A stretch of 64,000 nt of DNA from JAWSVE01 sp050789445 (GTDB lineage: Bacteria; Pseudomonadota; Gammaproteobacteria; Pseudomonadales; Cellvibrionaceae). The stretch lies in NCBI GenBank assembly GCA_050789445.1, contig JAILXR010000001.1, forward strand, positions 3,162,001 to 3,226,000, given 5' to 3'. Of this stretch, positions 33,919 to 43,237 are shown one piece after another. A program made the translations under genes and the position numbers. The notes under the pieces are model-generated. The model worked only from the letters and a program-made list of their open reading frames with translations. It was not told where the DNA came from and did not search any database. Each line of letters starts with the position of its first letter. The first letter of the stretch is position 1.

Positions 33919-36273
33919 TTGATCCAGTCGCATTACTTAAAAGCCATATTGAATGGCGATTTGTATTTTGATTCGGGCTTAAGTGCTCAACTAAGCGTGT
34001 GGATTATTTTAATTCTCGGGATTGCTGTTGTAATTTTTTCTGTGATGGCATACAGAAAAACAACTCGACCGTTACCAAAATCATGGCTGATAGGTTTAAC
34101 TAGTCTTCGTGCCGCAACATTGTTACTTATTTTATTGTTCTTGTTTAATCCCAGTATTGAAATATCAGAAGTGATTCCACAAGAAACCTATGTTGCAGTC
34201 CTTGTAGACGACTCGCAAAGTATGAGTATCGCAGACAATAAAGACGGCAATGATAAGGTAACTCGGTACGATAAAATTAAAAATGCATTATACGAAACGG
34301 ATAATGTGATTGATAAGTTGTCAGAGAAATTTCAAGTGAGAACATATCGTTTTTCTGATTTGGCACAACGTATAGCAGGAGAGGAAGATCTCACTCAAGG
34401 CGGAGGTCGTTCATTGTTAAGTAGCGGTATCAATCACGTGATGGGAGAGTTGTCATCATTTCCTATTGCTGGAGTTGTGTTGCTAAGTGATGGAGCTGAT
34501 AACGGTATTGAAGATCCTCTGTTGTCAACGGAAAAGATGATAGATAAAAAAATACCGCTCTATGCAGTCGGCGTTGGGCAAGAAAATATAGAGCAAGATA
34601 TCAGTATTACAACAGTTAATGTTGCCAAGTCATTATTGGAAGGGTCAATTTACACCGTTGATTTATCGATAGAGCAAAAAGGTTTTAATGATCGTCGTGT
34701 CGAATTAAGCATTAATTCAGGTGGTGGATATAAACTCAATGACGAGCAAGAAGAAACAAAAGGAGAGGCAGTAGAAAAAATCAGTAGCCAGTCGATAGTG
34801 TTAAAAGAGGCGGGTTCGCAAAGGCAAACATTAGAAATAAAGCCCGATAAAAAAGAGATTTTGGTTTATACGCTTAGTGTCGAAGAGCAAGAAGACGAAA
34901 CGATTCTAAAAAATAATCATTATACATTTTTTATCGATAACCGAGAAAAGCCTGCCTTGGATATTTTATATGTTGAGGGACAGCCGAGAAATGAATATAA
35001 GTTTATTCGTCGCGCAGTAAAAGATGATAAATCATTACGGCTAGCGACCTATCTGCAAACAGGCCCTCGGAAATATCTACGCCAAGGTATTAAGTCTCCG
35101 ACAGAATTGAGTGAGGGATTTCCATTAACAGAAGAAAACCTTTACGAATATGAAGCAATTATTTTTGGCAATGTAGATCGCTCATTTTTTAACGACAAGC
35201 AACTAGAGTTAGTGCAAAAATTTGTTGCTAAGCGCGGCGGTGGATTTATGTTGATTGGAGGGCTGCAGGAATCATTTGTAGATTCGCCAATCGCTGATAT
35301 TTTACCGATTGAATTAGTACGAGAGATACAATTGCCTGGCTTTTTACAAGGTGGTCCTCGTCGTGGCAATCATTTAACGGGGCAAACGTTTGCACCGCGT
35401 CTCACTAAAGAAGGTGAGCTGTCACCGCTACTAAGATTGTCGTCGAATAATCGAAAAAATCAAACAGAGTGGAACGCGATGCCAGAGCTAGAAGGAGTTT
35501 ATGTCTCGGGTCGAGCCAAGCCGGGTGCGAGTGTCTTGATTGAGCATCCATCGCTGGATTATCAAAGTGCGGCGCTACCAATATTAACAGCGCAACGCTA
35601 TGGTGCCGGGCGTAGTTTAGCGTTTGCAACCGCGAGCAGTTGGCGCTGGCAAATGCTATTGCCTCACGAAGATCAAAGCCATGAGAAAATTTGGCGACAA
35701 ATGCTTCGTTGGCTTTCGACTGAATCTGAAAAGCGTTTGTCGATTGGGTTAGATGAAGAGAATTACAGTGTTGGCGACCAAGTAAAAATTTCAGCAACGT
35801 TATTAGATGAAACTTTTGAGCCAGACAATAATGGGGTTTTGTGGATTGAGGTAAAAGACCCTAATGCTAATATTTCTGAGTTACCGATGACGTGGGATTT
35901 ACAAAAAGAAGGCACCTACAACGCGGTATTTAATGTAACGCAAGAAGGCGTTTATGATTTGAAAATTAAAGTGCCAAGCGAAACTGATGTGGATATAACA
36001 GCGCAATCGCCTCTCATAGTGACTTCTTCTAGGCGCGAGTTTTTAAATGCTGAAATGGACTCGGGATTGTTAACGCGCTTAGCGGAAAAAACAGGTGGAG
36101 ATTTTTACCGTATTAATCAAATGGGAAAACTCATCGACGATATTACATTCAACCCAAATCCCTATTCAAAACAAGAAACAAAATCAATTTGGGATCAACC
36201 GCTATTTTTTTATCTTTTAATCGCCCTAATGTGTTTAGAGTGGCTGGGTCGTCGCTATAAGGGGTTGTCGTGA
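33919..36273 (+). CDS. Membrane-anchored von Willebrand factor A protein with a glutamine-amidotransferase-like domain
   Basis: 784 residues, starting at TTG 33919. Two N-terminal membrane segments (about 25-45 and 62-80) lead into a vWA domain with the metal-ion site DDSQSMS at about 98-104. From about 350 to 560 the sequence (ILYVEGQPRNEYKFIRRAV, GGFMLIGGLQESF) resembles class-I glutamine amidotransferase-like domains, with no Cys visible at the nucleophile position. A membrane segment near the C-terminus follows. It fits the aerotolerance-operon vWA group. Overlaps the next gene by 4 bases. Confidence 0.82.
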   Translation: MIQSHYLKAILNGDLYFDSGLSAQLSVWIILILGIAVVIFSVMAYRKTTRPLPKSWLIGLTSLRAATLLLILLFLFNPSIEISEVIPQETYVAVLVDDSQSMSIADNKDGNDKVTRYDKIKNALYETDNVIDKLSEKFQVRTYRFSDLAQRIAGEEDLTQGGGRSLLSSGINHVMGELSSFPIAGVVLLSDGADNGIEDPLLSTEKMIDKKIPLYAVGVGQENIEQDISITTVNVAKSLLEGSIYTVDLSIEQKGFNDRRVELSINSGGGYKLNDEQEETKGEAVEKISSQSIVLKEAGSQRQTLEIKPDKKEILVYTLSVEEQEDETILKNNHYTFFIDNREKPALDILYVEGQPRNEYKFIRRAVKDDKSLRLATYLQTGPRKYLRQGIKSPTELSEGFPLTEENLYEYEAIIFGNVDRSFFNDKQLELVQKFVAKRGGGFMLIGGLQESFVDSPIADILPIELVREIQLPGFLQGGPRRGNHLTGQTFAPRLTKEGELSPLLRLSSNNRKNQTEWNAMPELEGVYVSGRAKPGASVLIEHPSLDYQSAALPILTAQRYGAGRSLAFATASSWRWQMLLPHEDQSHEKIWRQMLRWLSTESEKRLSIGLDEENYSVGDQVKISATLLDETFEPDNNGVLWIEVKDPNANISELPMTWDLQKEGTYNAVFNVTQEGVYDLKIKVPSETDVDITAQSPLIVTSSRREFLNAEMDSGLLTRLAEKTGGDFYRINQMGKLIDDITFNPNPYSKQETKSIWDQPLFFYLLIALMCLEWLGRRYKGLS

Positions 36274-37304
36274 TAGTTGCTATCAAAACGATGCTTAATA
36301 AAACGAAAACATTGTTTTTTGTTTTTTGCTTTTTATCGTTGCCTGCTTATTCTCAAGAAGGTGGCCGCTATATTAGTGATCCGAATGCTAAAAAATATGC
36401 GGTCATTTTGGTAGGCGCTAGTTATGAGGATAAATATGAAAAGCAATTTAAAACATGGGCGATAGAACTCAGAAAAAGCCTAATTAAAGAGTACGGTTAT
36501 AAAGCCAGTCATATCACAGTACTATTAGGCGATGAGTCGAAAAGAAACATCGGTAGTGATGGAAAAGCGAATACAAGCAATATTCAAAAATCCTTTAAAG
36601 GGCTATCAAAAAAAATAAAAAACCGTGATCAATTACTACTCGTCATGTTTGGGCATGGTTCGGGAGAAGGTTCTTCATCAAAGTATCAAATCGTAGGGCC
36701 GGATTTAACGGCATTAGAGTTTGCAGCCATGCTATCGGATATTGATACCCAAAACATTGTTATTGTTAATACGACAAGTGCGAGCCACGGCTTTACTAAA
36801 GCGTTAGCCTCTCCTGGGCGAGTGCTTTTATCGGCAACACGATCGAGAGCTGAAATTTACGACACAGTTTTTCCTCATTACTTTGTTGAAGGCTTACAAA
36901 AAAAGAATGCCGATCGAGATAAAAATGATCGAGTATCTGTTTTAGAGTCTTATCTATATGCCAACAGCAAAGTGGCGGATTACTACAAAAAAAATGACAT
37001 CTTGCCTTCTGAACATGCGACTCTAGAAGATAATGATGACACTGTATTTAGTGTTGATCCAACCAATCAGAATGATGGACGCATTGCTGAAATTGCTTAT
37101 TTTGATGTTGATGCACTATCAAATAATAACCTATCACCCAAGGTTGCTGCACTTAAGTCCAAAATGGATAGTTTAGAGCGAGATATATTTTTGTTGCGCG
37201 GGAAAAAACATCAATTAGACATGCCGGAATATTGGCAGCGTTTGGAACCGTTATTAATTAACTTAGCAAAAACCACGAGGGATTTTCATGCGGAAAACAA
37301 ATAA
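36270..37304 (+). CDS. Exported caspase-fold (C13-like) protein lacking the catalytic cysteine
   Basis: 344 residues with a GTG start overlapping the upstream stop. Signal peptide ends near PAYS-QE (about 29). The fold motif KKYAVILVGASYEDKYEKQFK and the catalytic-histidine strand LLLVMFGHGSGEG (His129) are present. In family members the following strand reads like DACYSG; here it is VIVNTTSASHGF (164-175), with no cysteine. The only cysteine of the whole protein is Cys20 in the signal peptide. The protein should therefore be catalytically dead as a thiol peptidase, or use another residue. Role unknown. Confidence 0.75.
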   Translation: MIVAIKTMLNKTKTLFFVFCFLSLPAYSQEGGRYISDPNAKKYAVILVGASYEDKYEKQFKTWAIELRKSLIKEYGYKASHITVLLGDESKRNIGSDGKANTSNIQKSFKGLSKKIKNRDQLLLVMFGHGSGEGSSSKYQIVGPDLTALEFAAMLSDIDTQNIVIVNTTSASHGFTKALASPGRVLLSATRSRAEIYDTVFPHYFVEGLQKKNADRDKNDRVSVLESYLYANSKVADYYKKNDILPSEHATLEDNDDTVFSVDPTNQNDGRIAEIAYFDVDALSNNNLSPKVAALKSKMDSLERDIFLLRGKKHQLDMPEYWQRLEPLLINLAKTTRDFHAENK

Positions 37305-40248
37305 AAATCACTCAAGTAGAATTTATAAAAGTTTTAGACAGAGCGTTTCAAAAAAATCGATGGCAGTGCTTATTCCTTGCTTGTTATTTATATCGATAAA
37401 CGTATCTGCCGCGACCTTACTCGAAGCTCAAAATGAATATTCTATCGGCGAATACATGGAAGCTTCGACAGAGTACATAACACTTGAACGAGAAGTATCC
37501 GACAGGTTAGAAAAAAATAGTAAAGCCGCCAAAAGAAATAGCAGCCTTGAAATAGTTAAAGCAATGACGTCGGACGGGGTGAGGCTCGTATTAGCAGCGG
37601 TTGGAGCAAGCCGCTCTCTTGCTAATATCGGCGAGTATGCTCGAGCAGAGAAGATCTGCCGTGATGCCATCAAAGAACTTAGAAAAAATAAATACAATGT
37701 CTCCAGTGCCTTAATCAGCACACAATTAGCCGAAGTATTATTTAGCACTGGTCGTTCAGATGAATCATTAGAAATACTCCATGATGTGGTGGAAAAACCT
37801 AATGTACCACTGCGCGCTATGGTTAAATACGCTGAATTTTTAGAATATCGCGGTCGTTATGACGAATCAGAAGCGTATGTGCTGATAGCCGTATCTAGTT
37901 TTAATACTAATAATCTTTCAACGGCATCGAGTGTTGGACTGCTTAACTTCGAAGATGAAAACTTTTCTGTTGATGGTAGTTTAATAAATAAACTGAGTCT
38001 TAACGATTTAAATATTGATGAATCAATAACAAGACGTTTGCTATCGGAACAGGCGTCGCTCGTAGCAAAATCTCATTGGCTCAATAATAATTTTCAAACC
38101 GCCAATCAATTTTTTAGAGAAGCAACACAAATAGATCCTAAAAATGCTGAGGCCCATGTTATGTGGGGTGATCTTTTTTTAGAAAAACATAATACAGCAG
38201 AGGCTTCTCGGTCTTATCAAACGGTGTTGTCATTTAATCCCCGGTATTTAACGGCCATAGTCGGTTTAACTTTTGCAACGAAACAACGTGGACCTTTAGA
38301 GCAGGCTCTATTTACTAATCCTAGTTCTTCAGTGGCATTTAATGGTTACGCAGAGCTTGCGCTGCAACAAAACAAATTCGAAGAAGCAAGCAATTATTTG
38401 AATGCCGCGCTGCGTAATAATAAAGAATCCCTCGATGTTATTAGCTCGTTAGCTGCGATAGCCATTTTACGAGAAGACAAAAATGAATTCTCGGATTTTG
38501 AAAAAACGGCAAATACAATTCGCCCCAAAAACGGGGAGTTTTATAGTAAAGTCGCTGAACGATTTTCTAATGATTATCGCTTTACTGAAGCTGTTGAATT
38601 CGCAAGAAAAGCGATAGAGGTTCAACCCAATTACTGGCCTGCCTATACGGTGTTAGGTTCAAACCTCATTCGCTTAGGCGAAGAAGAGGAAGGCAAAAAA
38701 GTATTAGAACGCGCATTTGAAGAAGACCCCTACGATGTTCTTACATCCAACATGCTTAAAGTATTTGATACGCTGGATACTTACGTCACATTAGAAACCC
38801 CGCATTTTACAGTCAAAATGAGCGAGAATGATTCTGTCATTCTATGGCCGTACATGAAGCCGTTATTAGAAGAAGCATGGGATACGTTGGTAGCAAAATA
38901 TGGTTTTACGCCAGAAGGGCCAATACTTATAGAGGTGTTTGAAAAACGAGAAGACTTCGCCGTACGCTCAGTGGGTTTACCTGACATAGGGCCACTAGTG
39001 GGAATTTGTTTTGGTAAAGTCATTACATTAATTTCGCCCGATACCTTAACTGCAAATTGGCAAGAAATTGTTTGGCATGAGTTTGCTCATATCATCACAT
39101 TACAAATGACAAAAAATAGAATGCCACGATGGTTGTCCGAAGGCATTTCTGTTTACGAAGAATTTCAAGGTCGTAAAGAGTGGGGGCGTCGCCAAGATTT
39201 AGATGTAGTCCGTGCACTCAATAATGGAAAAATATTTCCGATTGAACGTATCGATGATGCGTTTATGTTGGCTCGATCAAACGATGACCTGAGTCTCGCT
39301 TATTTGCAGTCTTATTTGTTTGTTGAATATATCGTTGCGGATTATGGTTTTGATGGATTAAAAAAACTCATTAATGAATTTTCCGGTCACGATACGAATG
39401 CTGTTATTATTGAAAAATCTTTTAATAAAAATGCAAAACAATTTAATCGCGAATTTACACAGTGGCTAGAAGCGCGTGTGGCCGATGTGAATGTTTATGT
39501 TCACGATGATGACAGTGCTGATGAAGGAGAAGGGCATGGACATGGTGTTCGTAATAACCCTTCCATTCTGTTGGCGGAACAATACAGTACAGATTCGTTG
39601 AAACGTTACATGTTGAAGAGAATTGAGGAGCAACCGAGAGATTTTCAAGCGCACTTGCAACTCGGTATTACTTTATTTAAAGCTAAAGAATACCAAGAAG
39701 CTGAAAGCTATTTGTTAAAAGCAAAAGAAATATTGCCAATGTACACCGGCTACCCTAGTCCGCCTCTCGTGCTGTCCCAAATATATCAAGTGCAAAAACA
39801 ACAACAAAAATATATTAAAGAACTCGAATACATTGTTGATTATCACCAGCATGATTTAGAGGCGGCATTGACCTTAGCAAAGCATTATATAAAAGAGAAG
39901 AATTATGAGCGGGCAGAATATTTCTTGTCTCGTGCTATTGCTGTTGATCCTTATCAAGCTGAAATTCATAAGCTCTATGCAGAACTTGCTGATAAATCAG
40001 GAAAATCCAAAGAGAGTATTCGCGAATACGAAATCATCGCTCGCTTAGATAAAACTGATCCTGTCAGTACGCAAACGGATTTAGCAAAAGCGTATTTAAA
40101 CGGCGGAGAGAATGAAAAAGCGAAACAAAGTAGTTTAATGGCGCTAGAAATCGCCCCTACTTATTTACCTGCACAGCAAATATTACTGGATGCTATTAAG
40201 GGAGCTGAAAATAAAAGTGCAAGTGCAAGTGAAGGCAGCCGCCAATGA
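37288..40248 (+). CDS. Exported TPR protein with a peptidase MA-like metalloprotease domain
   Basis: 986 residues. Signal peptide about 20-43 (KSMAVLIPCLLFISINVSAA). Many tetratricopeptide-like repeats from about 70 to 500 and again from about 780 to 980. The central domain has the gluzincin motif WHEFAHI (first His near 597) with a downstream WLSEGISVYEE providing the third ligand, so zinc binding is likely. A His-rich patch (DDDSADEGEGHGHG) lies around residue 745. It overlaps the preceding gene by 17 bases and the next by 4. Probably a periplasmic or outer-surface protease scaffold; target unknown. Confidence 0.84.
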   Translation: MRKTNKNHSSRIYKSFRQSVSKKSMAVLIPCLLFISINVSAATLLEAQNEYSIGEYMEASTEYITLEREVSDRLEKNSKAAKRNSSLEIVKAMTSDGVRLVLAAVGASRSLANIGEYARAEKICRDAIKELRKNKYNVSSALISTQLAEVLFSTGRSDESLEILHDVVEKPNVPLRAMVKYAEFLEYRGRYDESEAYVLIAVSSFNTNNLSTASSVGLLNFEDENFSVDGSLINKLSLNDLNIDESITRRLLSEQASLVAKSHWLNNNFQTANQFFREATQIDPKNAEAHVMWGDLFLEKHNTAEASRSYQTVLSFNPRYLTAIVGLTFATKQRGPLEQALFTNPSSSVAFNGYAELALQQNKFEEASNYLNAALRNNKESLDVISSLAAIAILREDKNEFSDFEKTANTIRPKNGEFYSKVAERFSNDYRFTEAVEFARKAIEVQPNYWPAYTVLGSNLIRLGEEEEGKKVLERAFEEDPYDVLTSNMLKVFDTLDTYVTLETPHFTVKMSENDSVILWPYMKPLLEEAWDTLVAKYGFTPEGPILIEVFEKREDFAVRSVGLPDIGPLVGICFGKVITLISPDTLTANWQEIVWHEFAHIITLQMTKNRMPRWLSEGISVYEEFQGRKEWGRRQDLDVVRALNNGKIFPIERIDDAFMLARSNDDLSLAYLQSYLFVEYIVADYGFDGLKKLINEFSGHDTNAVIIEKSFNKNAKQFNREFTQWLEARVADVNVYVHDDDSADEGEGHGHGVRNNPSILLAEQYSTDSLKRYMLKRIEEQPRDFQAHLQLGITLFKAKEYQEAESYLLKAKEILPMYTGYPSPPLVLSQIYQVQKQQQKYIKELEYIVDYHQHDLEAALTLAKHYIKEKNYERAEYFLSRAIAVDPYQAEIHKLYAELADKSGKSKESIREYEIIARLDKTDPVSTQTDLAKAYLNGGENEKAKQSSLMALEIAPTYLPAQQILLDAIKGAENKSASASEGSRQ

Positions 40249-41114
40249 GAATAAAAATTCATTCAAAAACATTTAGGTTATTAGCTTTGGCAACGGTTTT
40301 ACTACAAACGATAGTGCTACCAGACACTGTATCCGCTCAGTTTTTTGGGCGGGGTGAGCCCAAAGCCAGTCGCAGTGAAGATCCTATCGATACACAACTC
40401 GGCGAACCCGAATTTGTTTTTGCTCGTGGTATTTACAGAAACTACCCTAACTTTGGTGGCGGTTTTTCTGGGCCGGGTAGAGGCTGGTGGGAAACTGACT
40501 TTGACGATTCAGATATTAATTTTTTACGCGGTGTAAAGCGCTATACGCGACTTGATACGAATACCAAAGGCTATAAAGCAATTGATTTAACATCGCCAGA
40601 ACTCTTTGAACAAACGTTTTTGTATATCAATATGAAACGCATACCTATCGGCGCAGCCGGAACGGGACCTGACTTTTCTCCTGAAGAAGCGGCTGCACTG
40701 CGCGAATTTATGATGCGTGGCGGCTTTGTTATGCTAGATGATTTTTGGGGGCCGCAACACTGGCAAGATTTTTTAATAGAGCTGATTAAAATATTTCCGG
40801 ACAAAGAACTTGTAAAGCTCGATACCAGTCATCCCGTCTTCCATAGCTTTTTTGATATCGATGAAATTGCACAAGTTCCAGGACGGTCTGTCACGTGGAA
40901 TTACGGTGGTCCATTTTATTTAGATGATCCTGATTTTCCGCCATCGGTTCACGCTATCTTAGATGATGATGGCCGTATCATGATGGTAGCAAATTTTAAT
41001 ACTGATCTCGGTGATGGATGGGAGCATACATTTTATGAACCCTATCCAACAAAATATTGTAACGAGGCCTACAAAATTGGTATTAACTATATTATTTACG
41101 CGTTAAGTCATTAA
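40245..41114 (+). CDS. Exported DUF4159 protein
   Basis: 289 residues with an N-terminal signal peptide (about 10-32, SFRLLALATVLLQTIVLPDTVSA-like). The core shows the DUF4159 pattern: GGGFSGPGRGWWETDF, RRY-like VKRYTRLDT, LYINMKRIPIG, EEAAALREFMMRGGFVMLDDFWGP and DGWEHTFYEPYPTKYCNEAYKIGINYIIYAL. DUF4159 is an alpha/beta domain related to glutamine-amidotransferase-like folds and of unknown function, commonly found beside MoxR and DUF58 genes. The ATG overlaps the upstream stop by 4 bases. Confidence 0.86.
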   Translation: MRIKIHSKTFRLLALATVLLQTIVLPDTVSAQFFGRGEPKASRSEDPIDTQLGEPEFVFARGIYRNYPNFGGGFSGPGRGWWETDFDDSDINFLRGVKRYTRLDTNTKGYKAIDLTSPELFEQTFLYINMKRIPIGAAGTGPDFSPEEAAALREFMMRGGFVMLDDFWGPQHWQDFLIELIKIFPDKELVKLDTSHPVFHSFFDIDEIAQVPGRSVTWNYGGPFYLDDPDFPPSVHAILDDDGRIMMVANFNTDLGDGWEHTFYEPYPTKYCNEAYKIGINYIIYALSH

Positions 41115-41179
41115 CTATAAATAGATAATTTTACATTATAAATTAATAAAATGTTCTTAAAGTATTTTAAGGAATTACT

Positions 41180-42226
41180 ATGTCAGAAGTGAATAGCCCA
41201 GATTTAGTCTCTGATCAGGAAAGAAGCCACGAAATAAATGAAGACCACTTAGCTCTCGTCGAAAGAATGAAAAGTGGCCGAGAAGAACTATTGGCCGAGC
41301 TGAAAAAAGTCATCATTGGTCAAAATGATATCGTTGAAGAATTATTGATTGCATTATTTTCCGGCGGTCATTGTTTGATTTCTGGCGTTCCTGGTTTAGC
41401 AAAAACTTTATTGATCAAAACCTTAGCCGATATTTTAAAAATGGATTTTAGTCGAATCCAATTTACACCGGATTTAATGCCTGCTGATGTAGTGGGAACT
41501 GAGATAGTGCAAGAAAGTGGTGGCGTTCGCTCCATGAATTTTGTCAAAGGCCCCATATTTACGAATATTTTATTGGCAGATGAAATCAACAGAACACCAC
41601 CAAAAACACAATCGGCTTTACTAGAAGCTATGGAAGAGCGACAAGTGACTGCGGCGGGCGTCACCCATCCAATGGCAAAACCGTTTTTTGTTCTAGCCAC
41701 GCAAAACCCCATTGAACTAGAAGGCACTTATCCCTTACCTGAAGCCCAGCTCGATCGATTTATGTTTAAGCTAATGATCGATTATTTGCCTGAAGATGAC
41801 GAAATGAAGGTAGTTACCAATACAACGCAGAATAATGATGTTGTGTTAAATCATCCATTAACGGCTCAAGATATTTTAGATTTTCAACGTGTCGCCCGAC
41901 AAGTTCCTGCCGCTGATTCAGTCGTTCGGTACGCAGTGAGATTGGTGGCGGCGACTAGACCACAAAATGAAAATTGCCCAGACTTTATAAAAGAGTGGGT
42001 TAGTTGGGGTGCGGGATTGCGAGCTTCACAAAATTTAATTTTAGGTGGAAAAGTGAGAGCGCTTTTATTGGGCCGTTACAATGTCGCGTACAGTGACATA
42101 CAAGCATTAGCAGTACCGGTATTGCGTCATCGTGTGTTATTAAATTTTCATGCGGAAGCCGAACGCATATCGATTGACGATGTAGTAAAGAAATTAATTG
42201 AAACAGTACCTGTGCCTACACATTAA
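41180..42226 (+). CDS. MoxR-family AAA+ ATPase
   Basis: 348 residues. Walker A GVPGLAKT at 69-76, Walker B ILLADEINRTPPKTQSALLEAMEE at about 131-154, then the sensor-1 strand FFVLATQNPIELEGTYPLPEAQLDRF, all hallmarks of MoxR. MoxR ATPases act as cytoplasmic chaperones for metal insertion or complex assembly together with vWA proteins. The vWA, DUF58 and BatA genes around it make such a pairing very likely here. The start ATG has AAGGAATTACT ahead as ribosome site. Confidence 0.94.
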   Translation: MSEVNSPDLVSDQERSHEINEDHLALVERMKSGREELLAELKKVIIGQNDIVEELLIALFSGGHCLISGVPGLAKTLLIKTLADILKMDFSRIQFTPDLMPADVVGTEIVQESGGVRSMNFVKGPIFTNILLADEINRTPPKTQSALLEAMEERQVTAAGVTHPMAKPFFVLATQNPIELEGTYPLPEAQLDRFMFKLMIDYLPEDDEMKVVTNTTQNNDVVLNHPLTAQDILDFQRVARQVPAADSVVRYAVRLVAATRPQNENCPDFIKEWVSWGAGLRASQNLILGGKVRALLLGRYNVAYSDIQALAVPVLRHRVLLNFHAEAERISIDDVVKKLIETVPVPTH

Positions 42227-42258
42227 TTTGGCTGACTAAAAAGCAGAGCAAAATTTTA

Positions 42259-43179
42259 ATGGCAGAAAAACGACAACAGTCTGAAACATCAAAAACAGGA
42301 AATTTTATCGATCCTAATATTCTAGCGAGTATCGATAATTTAGAATTGCGTGCGCGAGTGGCTGTGGAAGGTTTTCTGAATGGTTTGCATCGCAGTCCGC
42401 ATCGTGGTTTCAGTGTTGAGTTCACAGACTATCGTCATTACAACCAAGGCGACGATACTCGTCACATCGATTGGAAACTTTATGGCCGATCAAACAAATT
42501 ATATTTAAAGCAATTCGAAGACGAAACAAATTCTCGTTGTATGATCTTGCTCGATACCAGTGCCTCGATGGGTTATGGATCAGGCGAATCGACAAAGTTC
42601 GAATATGCACGAACGCTAGCGGCAGCCATGGCATATTTCGCAATAAGACAACGTGATGCGGCGGGCTTAATATCCTTTGATAATCAAGTGAATACAATCA
42701 TTCCTGCTCTTTATCGGAATACTCATTTGATGCAAATTTTTCGTTCATTGATAGAGTTATCACCAGCGAATACGACGGATTCAGTTAGGCCATTACGTGA
42801 TTTAGCATCAACTCTGCGAAGTAGAAGTTTTGTTGTCTTAATCAGTGACATGCTCGACAACGAAAAAGAAACCATTAAATTATTACAGCAAATGCGCGCT
42901 ATGGGGCACGAAGTCATTTTATTTCATGTGATGGATAACGCTGAATTGAACTTCACCTTTGATTCAGCCACAGAATTTGTTGATGCCGAAACAAAAGCGG
43001 CATTAAAAACATCACCCGGAGCGATAAGAAAAAACTATATGGCAGCGGTAAAAGAATTTACTGATTACTGTAAAACACAATGCCGTTCACACGGTGTCGA
43101 TTATTGTTTACTAAATACATCAGAACCAATTGATACAGCGTTGTCAGCTTACCTTAAACGAAGATCGCGCGGTTTCTAG
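42259..43179 (+). CDS. DUF58 protein with a von Willebrand A domain
   Basis: 306 residues, cytoplasmic. DUF58 signature YRHYNQGDDTRHIDWKLYGR at about 55-74, then the vWA metal site LLDTSASMGYG (about 96-106) and further vWA strands (DAAGLISFD, SFVVLISDMLDN). DUF58 proteins are constant partners of MoxR ATPases. The gene follows moxR by 32 bases. It has no membrane segment, so it is the soluble member of the vWA set in this operon. Confidence 0.92.
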   Translation: MAEKRQQSETSKTGNFIDPNILASIDNLELRARVAVEGFLNGLHRSPHRGFSVEFTDYRHYNQGDDTRHIDWKLYGRSNKLYLKQFEDETNSRCMILLDTSASMGYGSGESTKFEYARTLAAAMAYFAIRQRDAAGLISFDNQVNTIIPALYRNTHLMQIFRSLIELSPANTTDSVRPLRDLASTLRSRSFVVLISDMLDNEKETIKLLQQMRAMGHEVILFHVMDNAELNFTFDSATEFVDAETKAALKTSPGAIRKNYMAAVKEFTDYCKTQCRSHGVDYCLLNTSEPIDTALSAYLKRRSRGF

Positions 43180-43237
43180 TGTCGTCTGATTCGTAGTTAG
43201 CTGTTTTTTAGATTCTAAAAAATATTCGGATACATAA

